Positions 1-7,912 of a stretch of DNA of 12,922 bases are shown here, piece after piece. Numbering within the stretch: position 1 is the stretch's first letter; the number at the start of each line of letters is the position of its first letter. Source of the DNA: Deltaproteobacteria bacterium (GTDB lineage Bacteria > Desulfobacterota > DSM-4660 > Desulfatiglandales > B25-G16); NCBI GenBank assembly GCA_020348625.1, contig CP070752.1, forward strand, positions 1,405,718-1,418,639, given 5' to 3'. A program made the translations under genes and the position numbers. The notes under the pieces were generated by a model. The model was not told where the DNA came from and searched no databases. It worked only from the letters and a program-made list of their open reading frames with translations.

Positions 1-421
<421 letters not shown>

Positions 422-502
422 AAACGCATATAACTCTAAACGAATAATCGAACGTAGGACCCATAATCGGTTTTCACTATTTAGTTTTCAAAGAACGAAC
501 AA
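422..502 (-). other. rRNA operon leader with boxA-like element
   Basis: This is the transcribed leader between the inferred transcription start (about 502) and the mature 16S 5' end. Read on the minus strand, it contains GTTCTTTGAAAACT close to the start of the transcript. This motif is common in bacterial rRNA leaders, near antitermination or processing signals. The leader is short, about 80 bases. Its role in antitermination or RNase III processing is inferred from position and motif only. Confidence 0.6.
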
Positions 503-508
503 CTTTCA

Positions 509-537
509 ATATTAACGTTCCTTGTTATCTCTGTCAA
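509..537 (-). promoter_or_regulatory. rRNA operon sigma-70 promoter
   Basis: On the minus strand, a perfect -35 box TTGACA (complement at 532-537) is followed by a 17-base spacer and TAATAT (complement at 509-514), five of six bases matching the -10 consensus. Bases 538-562, just upstream, are rich in A/T, as expected of an UP element for rRNA promoters. Transcription would start near 502 and run into the 16S gene. The box quality, exact spacing and position before the 16S gene make this the best-supported promoter in the window. Confidence 0.85.
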
Positions 538-632
538 GCATTTTATGCTAATATTTTTCGAAATCCAAATTCAATTCTATTAAACCCTATTTTACCCCAA
601 TCAATCATGTAATTCCACCTTTTTCTTGGTTT

Positions 633-1361
633 TCACGCAATTTTTTGGAGCCATTTCCTGGCAAAATCCCTCGCAGCCCGTATGGCCCGCTCGCCCGTTG
701 CCCTATGCATATACTCCCTTTTCTCCTGATCGCTAATAGAGTCCGGGTAGTAACGCATCTTGAGTTTGGTTACCGCGTTGAAGTCGTCCTTCATAAACCT
801 TCTATATATTAATGTAAAGGGGTAAATGCAAAATTCTCTTGCCGTGATAGCTGCAGCCCAGTCTATTATACAAGGGCTGCCCTGCTCATCGATCATAACA
901 TTTGCAGACCGTTTGAGGTCACAGTGGGCTACGCCACGGTCATGACACTCGCGTATGAGCCCGGTGAGACGCTCAAAGAATGTCACATCCGGCTTCTCCC
1001 CTGCTGAAAGATGCTCCAGATTCTTGCCTCCGATGTGTGAAAAGACCAATGCCAGACCATCTACTTTTCGGTAGAGCGTGGGAATTCCTTTAATTCCCCT
1101 CAGTCTCTCATACACGGTGCTTTCCCGCCATAAGAGGAACCGCCCGATGGTGTTCCGATAGACAAAACCGTTGACGCTGAAATCCTTCACAACCCCACGA
1201 ACGCCGTCTTCCTCAACCAAACGGATAATCGGCCTCGTATTGGTTGGCTCGCGCATAACACTGATCTGCCTTTCTGCCAGATTTTTTAGGGTCAGGGATT
1301 GAAACATCGAAATAATATCTGTCGCTCTAACATATACACTAACGGCATCCTTTCTTTTCAA
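633..1361 (-). CDS. WaaP/RIO-like small protein kinase or phosphotransferase
   Basis: The predicted protein of up to 242 residues has the core of the protein-kinase-like fold. It has a candidate ATP-binding lysine K59 (in VVKDF), a candidate helix-C glutamate E80, a catalytic loop HCDLKRSAN (H147, D149, N154) and a magnesium-binding aspartate D167 in IIDW, where classical kinases have DFG. The short size and compact C-terminal lobe resemble lipopolysaccharide kinases (Kdo/WaaP family) and RIO-type kinases, so the substrate may be a lipid A/core sugar or a protein; the sequence does not decide. The start is uncertain. The longest frame begins with TTG and no ribosome binding site. Later ATG codons at 1307 and 1256 keep all kinase motifs, and the second has AAAGG 12 bases upstream. 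The gene is codirectional with the rRNA operon and ends about 95 bases before its promoter. No membrane segment or signal peptide is seen. Confidence 0.75.
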   Translation of the reverse strand: MKRKDAVSVYVRATDIISMFQSLTLKNLAERQISVMREPTNTRPIIRLVEEDGVRGVVKDFSVNGFVYRNTIGRFLLWRESTVYERLRGIKGIPTLYRKVDGLALVFSHIGGKNLEHLSAGEKPDVTFFERLTGLIRECHDRGVAHCDLKRSANVMIDEQGSPCIIDWAAAITAREFCIYPFTLIYRRFMKDDFNAVTKLKMRYYPDSISDQEKREYMHRATGERAIRAARDFARKWLQKIA

Positions 1362-1426
1362 GGTTGCTTATTGTAAATCAAAACCACCGCAATAATCAAG
1401 GATCGACAATGGCAGGCTAGCTTATC

Positions 1427-1439
1427 ATACACAGTGTAT
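1427..1439. promoter_or_regulatory. Short palindrome, possible operator
   Basis: ATACAC-A-GTGTAT is a perfect 6-base inverted repeat around one central base. On the minus strand it runs into TATGAT, which resembles a -10 box that could serve the kinase gene, although no matching -35 box is present. A dimeric repressor site overlapping a promoter would look like this. No regulator family is identified, and a 6-base arm can occur by chance. Confidence 0.25.
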
Positions 1440-1581
1440 CAAATTTTCCCACTAGGTAGTTCCCCCCAAGGGCCTCCATGGATTTAGGCAGCCATGAAAT
1501 ATTGCCATGAGACGGGTTTTGTTTTGAGCGTAATACCCGATTGAAATCTCATTTTGAATATGACAGAAAGGGAATTTTTTC

Positions 1582-1610
1582 TTGACAAAGGTCTCTCCTT
1601 CCATTAGATA
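1582..1610 (+). promoter_or_regulatory. Candidate promoter for the acs operon
   Basis: A perfect TTGACA (1582-1587) follows the A/T-rich run ggaattttttc. It is separated by 17 bases from TAGATA (1605-1610), which keeps the first two bases of the -10 consensus but misses the important final T. Transcription would start near 1617, giving a leader of about 286 bases before the acsD start. It is the best sigma-70-like arrangement upstream of acsD, but the weak -10 box keeps confidence low. Confidence 0.35.
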
Positions 1611-1865
1611 GAGCATGCTTTCTCTCGGTAATTCCAACTACGTATCTTTAAAATAATCTCTATTTTTTGCTCGAGAGTTTGCTCAGTATGGTACTACCCC
1701 TGTATGAGCCGCAGTTGACATGGTATCCGATCCTCATGGCGTTGGATTTTCACATGCCCTCGTTTCGTACCGACTGATAAATCAAGACCGATAGAACAGA
1801 GGTAATGAGTTTTTTATCTTCGAGCAGTGATACTCGGAACCAGGGGTGATCCCATCAGTTAAACC

Positions 1866-1878
1866 AACACGACGTGTT
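1866..1878. promoter_or_regulatory. Palindrome just upstream of the acsD ribosome binding site
   Basis: AACACG-A-CGTGTT is a perfect 6-base inverted repeat with one central base, ending 11 bases before the AAGGAGGT ribosome binding site of acsD. It could be an operator or a small dyad near the translation start. Its arms share the ACAC/GTGT core with the palindrome at 1427-1439, with different spacing. Function is a guess. Confidence 0.25.
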
Positions 1879-1902
1879 AGATACTCAAGAAGGAGGTAAC
1901 AA

Positions 1903-3471
1903 GTGGCCTTTGAGATCCCTAAACAGCACTATTCCGGAAAAATAGGAGAAACCACGTTAGGAGCAGGAGGTGGCGCGGTCAAATTGGGCGGAGAAACCTC
2001 CTATCCGTTTCATCTCTTTGAAGGAGATATGCCGAATCCCGCCAAGATCGCTATGGAGATCTGGGATTACGATCCCTCAGAAGAATGGCCGGCAGCAGTA
2101 GTTGAACCGTTTAAGGACGTTATTTCCTCGCCTGACGCATGGGCCAAGAAGTGCGTTGATGAATACGGAGCGGACATGATCGTGCTGCAGCTCAAGAGCA
2201 CCGATCCCAACGGCATGGATCGGAGCGCTGACGAGGCCTTGGCGGTAGCGAAAAAGGTCTTGAAGGCAATTGATGTACCGCTCGTTGTGTGGGGCACGGC
2301 AAACAACCAAAAAGACGAAGAGGTCTTGAAGAAGATCTCCGAGTCATGCGAGGGAAAAAACCTAGCCCTTGCACCGGTTGAAGAGGCAAATCACAAGGGC
2401 GTGGGTGCCAGCGCGCTCGGTTACAAGCATACGGTTGTGGCCTCTACACCCATCGACGTTAACCTGGCAAAACAGTTAAACGTGTTACTGGAAAACCTCG
2501 GGGTGAAGAGCGACAAAATCGTTATAGATCCCACCACAGGCGGGCTGGGTTATGGCTTGGAATACTCTTATTCCGTGATGGAGCGCATCCGTATGGCCGC
2601 GTTAACCCAGGAGGACGACAAGCTGCAGATCCCCATGATTTCGAACATCGCAAACGAGATCTGGAAATGCAAGGAGGCGGGCCAGTCTGTTGAGGAAGCA
2701 CCTACTCTCGGTGACCCCGAGAGACGGGGTATTTTGATGGAAACCGTGGCAGCTGTGGGTTATCTGATGGCCGGCTCAGATGTGGTCATCCTCAGGCATC
2801 CCGAAAGTGTCAGGCTTACGCGATCGTTCATTGAGCTGATGGTCAATGGGGGGATGGCTGCTGATGTGACGGCGATTTCAAAGGCACTGGAACTCCAAGA
2901 AGTAGACCTCGTTTCATCGTCACCCGAACCAGATCTGACCATCGCTGAAGAGAAGGCCCCACCAAAGGCAGCGGCCGCGAAACCGGAAAAGAAGGAGGCA
3001 CCACCCAAGCCTGAGGTTAAGCAGGAAAAACCGAAACCAGCTCCCAAGCCAGAAGAAAAGGTTGTGGAATTAAAGCCCAAAGCAGAGGAGAAGGCCAAGG
3101 TGGAGGCAGAGGCCAAGGTGGAGGAAAAGGCCAAGGCCGAGGAAGAGGCCGAGGCGAAGCTAAAGGCTGAACAGGAAGCCAAAGCAAAGGCCGAGGCAGA
3201 AGCCAAGGCCAAGGCCGAGGCAGAGGAAAAGGCAAAGGCGGAGGCGGAAGCCAAGGCGGAGGCAGAGGAGAAGGCTCGGGTCGAGGCAAAGACAAAGGAA
3301 AAAGATGACTTACAAGCCCTGAGACAGAAACGAGCATTGGAGAGGGAACAGCTGGACGCAAAACGGAAGGCCCTTGAGGGCAAAGAAATCCCGAAAACAC
3401 CGGCGGTCGAGCAGCCCTCTCTGGTAGATATTCTCATGCAGAATCTCGACCGTATACATAGACGTGTATAG
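1903..3471 (+). CDS. acsD: Corrinoid iron-sulfur protein small subunit with a long charged C-terminal tail
   Basis: AcsD (CdhD-like) pairs with AcsC to form the corrinoid iron-sulfur protein that carries the methyl group from methyl-tetrahydrofolate to acetyl-CoA synthase in the cytoplasm. Residues 1-335 are a complete family domain. Recognisable conserved blocks include TTGGLGYGLEYSYSVMERIR (211-230) and GDPERRGILMETVAAVGYLM (270-289). The Moorella protein is about 323 residues; this one is 522. The extra part is a proline/lysine-rich linker (about 345-391), an alanine/glutamate/lysine-rich stretch (392-466) likely to be one long charged helix, and a final segment ending PSLVDILMQNLDRIHRRV (505-522). 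The start is GTG at 1903, six bases... after the AAGGAGGT ribosome binding site at 1890-1897 (5-base gap). It is the first gene of the acs operon; the next gene starts 37 bases after its stop. Product identity is firm; the role of the tail is unknown. Confidence 0.95.
   Translation: MAFEIPKQHYSGKIGETTLGAGGGAVKLGGETSYPFHLFEGDMPNPAKIAMEIWDYDPSEEWPAAVVEPFKDVISSPDAWAKKCVDEYGADMIVLQLKSTDPNGMDRSADEALAVAKKVLKAIDVPLVVWGTANNQKDEEVLKKISESCEGKNLALAPVEEANHKGVGASALGYKHTVVASTPIDVNLAKQLNVLLENLGVKSDKIVIDPTTGGLGYGLEYSYSVMERIRMAALTQEDDKLQIPMISNIANEIWKCKEAGQSVEEAPTLGDPERRGILMETVAAVGYLMAGSDVVILRHPESVRLTRSFIELMVNGGMAADVTAISKALELQEVDLVSSSPEPDLTIAEEKAPPKAAAAKPEKKEAPPKPEVKQEKPKPAPKPEEKVVELKPKAEEKAKVEAEAKVEEKAKAEEEAEAKLKAEQEAKAKAEAEAKAKAEAEEKAKAEAEAKAEAEEKARVEAKTKEKDDLQALRQKRALEREQLDAKRKALEGKEIPKTPAVEQPSLVDILMQNLDRIHRRV
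3076..3300 (+). repeat. Degenerate Ala/Glu/Lys codon repeat encoding the AcsD tail helix
   Basis: This purine-rich stretch codes AcsD residues 392-466, built almost wholly from A, E and K with rare V, L, Q and R. At the DNA level it contains imperfect direct repeats, for example AAGGCCGAGGCAGA at 3187-3200 and again at 3211-3224. Such tracts expand and contract by slippage, so the length may vary between strains. The reading frame is maintained throughout. Confidence 0.8.
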
Positions 3472-3508
3472 GGCGGTTCAAATAGAAAAAAGGAGGAGGA
3501 ACCTCATA

Positions 3509-5557
3509 ATGACTACGGAAGAAGACAAAGACAAAACGGTCGGAGCCAAGGAAAAAGTCGCGAAGATAGTCAAGCCCGAGGATGTAACTATTGACCCAGC
3601 GACTGTTCAGATGATCGAGAGGTCCAGAGAGCTGGAGATCGAGACGATCTTCGACCGGGCTCAGACCATGAAACCCTGTAATATCGGCTCACAGGGAACC
3701 TGCTGCAAGTATTGTGCACAGGGGCCCTGCAGGCTTCCCTTGCCAAAGAGTGGTATCGAGGGAGAGGACACGCGAAAGGGTTTGTGCGGAGCAACGCCAG
3801 AGACCATAGCGGCGCGGAATTTCGCCCGGATGGTGGCGGCCGGTGCAGCAGCCCACTCCGACCACGGCAGGGGTATTGCGGAGACATTCCTCGCGGCAGC
3901 CCGCAAAGAGACAGAGGATTACACCATAAAGGATACGCAGAAACTCCTCGAGATCGCCCCTGATTTCGATGTGGATATCACCTTAGAAGGTGAAAATGGG
4001 GAAACCCTCGCCCGGGATATCGATGAGATCGCTGTGGAGGTAGGCGAAAAGGCCCTCGCACAGTGGGGGCAACAAAGCGGCGAGGTGCTCATGCTCAAGA
4101 GGGCCCCAAAGCCCCGTTACGAATTGTGGAAAAAACTCGGGGTTGTCCCGAGGGGGATCGACCGGGAGATCGTGGAGATCATGCACAGAACCCACATGGG
4201 TGTGGACCAGGACTACGAGAACATCGTTATGCAGTGCACCCGTGCAGCACTCGCGGATGGTTGGGGCGGTTCCATGATCGCCACCGATCTGCAGGATATC
4301 TTGTTCGGTACACCCTATCCCCTCAAAAGTCAGGCCAACCTGGGAGTGCTCAAAGAGAACATGGTCAACATTATTATCCATGGCCATGAGCCGCTGCTCT
4401 CCGAGATGATTGTGATTGCCTCGGAACTGCCCGAGATGCAGGAGCTGGCCAAAAAGGCGGGCGCTCAAGGCATCCAGTTAGCCGGTATCTGCTGTACGGC
4501 CAACGAGATTCTCATGCGGCACGGCGTGCCTCTGGCAGGAAACTTCCTGCAGCAGGAACTGGCTATCATCACCGGGGCGGTGGATGCCATGGTAGTGGAC
4601 GTACAGTGCATCATGGAGAATGTGGCTAACGTGGCCCAGTGTTTCCATACTAAGATCATCACCACTAACCCCAGGGCCAGGATCGCATCGGGAGATACCG
4701 TGCATATCGAATTCGACGAGCACACCGCCCTTGAAGACGCCAAGACAATCGTAAAAACCGCGATCGAGAATTTCCCCAGACGGGAAAAAGAGGTCATGAT
4801 TCCCAGTTATTCCTCAAACCTGGTGGCTGGCTTCAGCTATGAGGCCATCAACTATCACCTGGGTGGAACCTTCCGCGGATCATATGTGCCTCTCAACGAC
4901 AATATCATCAACGGTCGCATCCGAGGTGTTGCAGGCGTGGTGGGGTGCAACAACGCGCGGACCAGTCAAGATGAGGGTCACCTCACCGTTGTCAAGGAAT
5001 TGATCAAGAACGACGTGATCGTCCTTACCACCGGATGTAACGCTATCGCCTGCGGAAAGGCCGGCCTTTTGACCCCTGAATCGGCAAAGGTGTACTGCGG
5101 GCCCGGACTGGCAGAGGTGTGCGAGGCCGTGGGCATTCCTCCGGTCCTGCACATGGGCTCCTGCGTTGATAACAGCAGGATCCTCATGGCTGCCACCGAG
5201 GTGGTAAAGGCCGGAGGCCTGGGAGATGACATCAGCGACCTGCCTGCCGCCGGTTCTGCGCCCGAGTGGATGAGTGAAAAGGCCATCAGTATCGGCCACT
5301 ATTTTGTAGCATCGGGTGTTTATACGGTTTTCGGCGTAACCCTCCCTGTCAGTGGATCGCCGGTCTTTGAAAATCACCTATACCGAGAACTGGAAGAGGT
5401 CTACGGCGGGATGTGGGATATGGAGCCCGATATGGTCAAACATGCCCAGAAGATGATCGCTCACATCGATAAGAAGCGTAAGGCCTTGGGCATCGACAAG
5501 GCCCGGGAGAGGGTCCTCTTCGATATGGCCGCCCGCCGAGACCTTGAAGCGGCGTGA
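3509..5557 (+). CDS. acsA: Carbon monoxide dehydrogenase catalytic subunit (CODH of the CODH/ACS complex)
   Basis: This 682-residue protein (Moorella AcsA is about 674) reduces CO2 to CO, or the reverse, at a Ni-Fe-S C-cluster and passes CO to AcsB. The N-terminal cysteines C57, C65, C66, C69 and C74, with C93, fit the D- and B-cluster ligands. The C-cluster ligands expected from CooS/AcsA structures are all present: H293 (HGHEP), C329 (GICCT), C367 (DVQC), C480 (VGCNN), C510 (TTGCN) and C552 (GSCVDN). The spacing C329-C367-C480-C510 (38, 113, 30) matches the family exactly. The loop before C552 is about eight residues shorter than in Moorella. The ATG at 3509 is chosen because AGGAGGAGG (3491-3499) sits nine bases upstream. 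A GTG at 3464 would overlap acsD, has no ribosome binding site and would add 15 residues. It lies between acsD and acsB. No CooC maturation ATPase is adjacent within the window. Confidence 0.97.
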   Translation: MTTEEDKDKTVGAKEKVAKIVKPEDVTIDPATVQMIERSRELEIETIFDRAQTMKPCNIGSQGTCCKYCAQGPCRLPLPKSGIEGEDTRKGLCGATPETIAARNFARMVAAGAAAHSDHGRGIAETFLAAARKETEDYTIKDTQKLLEIAPDFDVDITLEGENGETLARDIDEIAVEVGEKALAQWGQQSGEVLMLKRAPKPRYELWKKLGVVPRGIDREIVEIMHRTHMGVDQDYENIVMQCTRAALADGWGGSMIATDLQDILFGTPYPLKSQANLGVLKENMVNIIIHGHEPLLSEMIVIASELPEMQELAKKAGAQGIQLAGICCTANEILMRHGVPLAGNFLQQELAIITGAVDAMVVDVQCIMENVANVAQCFHTKIITTNPRARIASGDTVHIEFDEHTALEDAKTIVKTAIENFPRREKEVMIPSYSSNLVAGFSYEAINYHLGGTFRGSYVPLNDNIINGRIRGVAGVVGCNNARTSQDEGHLTVVKELIKNDVIVLTTGCNAIACGKAGLLTPESAKVYCGPGLAEVCEAVGIPPVLHMGSCVDNSRILMAATEVVKAGGLGDDISDLPAAGSAPEWMSEKAISIGHYFVASGVYTVFGVTLPVSGSPVFENHLYRELEEVYGGMWDMEPDMVKHAQKMIAHIDKKRKALGIDKARERVLFDMAARRDLEAA

Positions 5558-5611
5558 TGCGCTGATGCACTTTTTGAAAACACACCTCTTAAGAAGGGAG
5601 GAGAATAAACT

Positions 5612-7828
5612 ATGTCTAAACTAGTAGCGTTTGCAGCAATTCAGGGCGCCTACAACATCGTCTCTAAAGTAGAAGGAGCCTATAAACGTGCCCTGGAGAA
5701 ATACGGCGGTAGCCAGAAACTGGAATTCCCCAATACCGCTTACTTCTTGCCCATTATTTACTCTCTTACGGGAATAAAGGTAACGGACTTGGATTCGGCG
5801 AAAAAGCCACTCGAATTCGCCCGCAAGCTGTTGCCGCCCCACATCAAGAAAGACTATCACCTGCCCTACCTTGGGCCCTTACTGGATGCAGGGATGGCAT
5901 CGCTGTTTGCGGAGGAGATCGCAGAGGCCATTCGCTATGTCGAGGATCCGGACTTTTATCAGCCCAGCGTTGAGGATCCGGATATAGAAAACGGAAAGAT
6001 ATGGCTTGGGGCGGCAGACGATGCCATCATGAGAAAACGGGGTGTCGAGTTCGTGGACGGCACTGCGCCGGGATTTGCGGCGATTGTCGGTGCAGCTCCT
6101 GACTCCCAGACCGCCAAGAAGATTGCCGAAGAGTATCAGCTGAAAACCATTTATGTTTTCATGGCCGCCAATCAGAACGGAACCACCTTTGCCGAGCAGC
6201 TTATTGAGGAGAAGGTTCAGATCGGGTGGAACACCCGTCTTGTCCCCTTCGGACCGGATATCTCTGCAGCGGTGTTCGCCCTCGGTTTTGCCAACAGGGC
6301 AGGCATGTCCTTTGGGGGCATCGAGCCGGGTGATTTCAAGAAACAGCTCGCATACCAGAAGAACCGCATCTTCGCCTTTGTAAACGCCCTCGGCGATGTG
6401 AATGCGGAATGGGCGGCCAACGCCGCCGGTGCCATCAACTGGGGCTTCCCCACCCTTGCCGATACCGACATCCCGGAGGTCCTGCCCACCGGCGTTTGCA
6501 CTTATGAACACGTGGTCTCCGAGATCCCCCATGACGAACTCACGGCAAAGTCCATAGAGGTCCGGGGCCTCAAGGTAACCATCGCCAAGGTAGACATCCC
6601 TCTGGCATATGGCCCGGCCTTTGAGGGTGAGAGGGTTCGGAAGGATGATCTGTTCCTCGAGATGGGCGGAGGCAAGAGCCAGTGCACCGAGCTCTGCAAG
6701 ATGGCCGATATGAACGAGATCGAGGACGGCGCCGTCAAAATCGTGGGGCCGGACATAAAGGATGTGAAAAAGGGTGCTACCCTACCGCTCGGCATTTACG
6801 TGCAGGTCGCGGGTCGACAGATGCAGACCGATTTCGAGCCCATCCTGGAACGGCAGATCCATCACCTCATCAACTATGCCCAGGGCATCATGCACATCGG
6901 GCAACGGGACATTGCCTGGATCAGGGTTGGAGATCAGGCCGTTGAGAAGGGATTCACCCTCAAGGATATCGGGGTGATCCTCCACGCCAAGCTCCATCAG
7001 GACTTCGGAAACATATTGGATAAGATACAGGTGACCCTGTATACCAAAAAGGAGGATGTGGATAAACTCACCAAGCGGGCCAGGAACGAGTACAAGACCA
7101 GGGACGACCGGGTAGAGAAGATGACCGATGAGAGTGTGGACATATTCTATTCCTGCACCCTGTGCCAATCCTTTGCCCCCAACCACGTCTGCATGGTCAG
7201 TCCGGAACGGACCGGCCTGTGCGGTGCGTACAACTGGATGGATTGCAAGGCCTCTTACGAGATCAACCCCACCGGGCCCAACCAGCCGGTACAGATTGGC
7301 GAATGCCTTGATCCCAAGATGGGTCAGTGGCAGGGAGTCAACGAATTCGTCTACAAGGCCTCCCGACAGGCAATAGACCACTACAATTTCTACAGCGTGG
7401 TCATTGATCCCATGACCACGTGCGGATGCTGCGAGTGTATTGCCGCCGTGATACCGGGATGTAACGGTGTAATGACGGTTCACCGTGATTACATCGGAGA
7501 AACCCCGTGCGGCATGAAGTTCACGACCCTGGCCGGTGTCATGGGCGGAGGCCAGTCCTCTCCCGGCTTTGTGGGTCATTCCAAGTACAATATTACCCAA
7601 AGAAAGTTCATTACCGGTGACGGCGGTCTTCTGCGCATGGTGTGGATGCCCAAATCCCTGAAGGAAGAGATCAGGGAACGGCTGCTCAAACGGGGAGAAG
7701 AGCTGGGCGTGCCGGATTTGATCGACCGGATCGCAGATGAGACGGTGGGGATCACAGAGGAAGAAATTCTGCCCTTCCTCAAGGAAAAGGATCATCCGGC
7801 CCTGAAGATGGAGCCCATTGTCGGTTAG
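5612..7828 (+). CDS. acsB: Acetyl-CoA synthase (CODH/ACS subunit beta)
   Basis: AcsB condenses CO, the methyl group from the corrinoid protein and coenzyme A into acetyl-CoA at the A-cluster. At 738 residues it is a full-length bacterial form (Moorella 729), including the N-terminal domain that docks on CODH and is absent from archaeal CdhC. The A-cluster ligands are intact: C515, C518, C527 and C537 for the 4Fe-4S cluster and C604-G605-C606 for the distal nickel. Each is exactly nine residues beyond the Moorella numbers (506, 509, 518, 528, 595-597), as the length difference predicts. F521, equivalent to the Moorella phenylalanine at the nickel site, is also present. The ATG at 5612 follows GGGAGGAG (5596-5603). 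It begins 54 bases after acsA, and the 84-base gap to acsC contains a hairpin. Confidence 0.97.
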   Translation: MSKLVAFAAIQGAYNIVSKVEGAYKRALEKYGGSQKLEFPNTAYFLPIIYSLTGIKVTDLDSAKKPLEFARKLLPPHIKKDYHLPYLGPLLDAGMASLFAEEIAEAIRYVEDPDFYQPSVEDPDIENGKIWLGAADDAIMRKRGVEFVDGTAPGFAAIVGAAPDSQTAKKIAEEYQLKTIYVFMAANQNGTTFAEQLIEEKVQIGWNTRLVPFGPDISAAVFALGFANRAGMSFGGIEPGDFKKQLAYQKNRIFAFVNALGDVNAEWAANAAGAINWGFPTLADTDIPEVLPTGVCTYEHVVSEIPHDELTAKSIEVRGLKVTIAKVDIPLAYGPAFEGERVRKDDLFLEMGGGKSQCTELCKMADMNEIEDGAVKIVGPDIKDVKKGATLPLGIYVQVAGRQMQTDFEPILERQIHHLINYAQGIMHIGQRDIAWIRVGDQAVEKGFTLKDIGVILHAKLHQDFGNILDKIQVTLYTKKEDVDKLTKRARNEYKTRDDRVEKMTDESVDIFYSCTLCQSFAPNHVCMVSPERTGLCGAYNWMDCKASYEINPTGPNQPVQIGECLDPKMGQWQGVNEFVYKASRQAIDHYNFYSVVIDPMTTCGCCECIAAVIPGCNGVMTVHRDYIGETPCGMKFTTLAGVMGGGQSSPGFVGHSKYNITQRKFITGDGGLLRMVWMPKSLKEEIRERLLKRGEELGVPDLIDRIADETVGITEEEILPFLKEKDHPALKMEPIVG

Positions 7829-7836
7829 CTGAAACT

Positions 7837-7865
7837 ACCGAGCGCGAACCTATAGGCGCGCCGGT
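7837..7865 (+). promoter_or_regulatory. GC-rich hairpin in the acsB-acsC gap
   Basis: The arms ACCG (7837-7840) and GCGCG (7842-7846) pair with CGCGC (7857-7861) and CGGT (7862-7865), with a single bulged A. Inside, CC and GG can pair around a TATA loop, since CCTATAGG at 7849-7856 is self-complementary. This gives up to 11 base pairs. It starts eight bases after the acsB stop codon and lies 47 bases before acsC. No T-run follows, so it does not look like a standard terminator. It may protect or tune the mRNA between acsB and acsC. Confidence 0.5.
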
Positions 7866-7912
7866 GAATACGTTGCGTACAACTATTAACCTCTTCTGGT
7901 CAGGAGTATGCT

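Larger units (their letters stand above)
1362..1902. other. Divergent intergenic region between the kinase gene and the acs operon
   Basis: This is 541 bases without a convincing gene. It is A/T-richer than the genes to its right. It holds a candidate sigma-70 promoter toward acsD (1582-1610), two short palindromes (1427-1439 and 1866-1878) and the acsD ribosome binding site (1890-1897). A 61-codon minus-strand reading frame at 1452-1637 lacks a good start signal and recognisable features and is not called. If the promoter is real, the acs operon has an untranslated leader of almost 300 bases. No known riboswitch or tRNA was recognised. Confidence 0.6.

Noticed and set aside
1452..1637. 61-codon minus-strand frame
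   Set aside because: The start is TTG or an internal ATG without a ribosome binding site, and the product shows no family features.
1689..1704. TGGTAC-N6-TGTA, resembling a sigma-54 promoter
   Set aside because: The -12 element has GT rather than GC and no activator gene or enhancer site is visible; too weak to call.
1715..1720. TTGACA box in the acsD leader
   Set aside because: No -10-like sequence at 16-18 bases downstream.
2760..3437. Minus-strand frames of 225 and 127 codons rich in Ser/Ala or Pro/Leu
   Set aside because: They are antisense images of the Ala/Glu/Lys-rich acsD tail, whose codon bias removes stops on the other strand.
6782..7795. 337-codon minus-strand frame
   Set aside because: Antisense to acsB over its catalytic region; no ribosome binding site or family signature.
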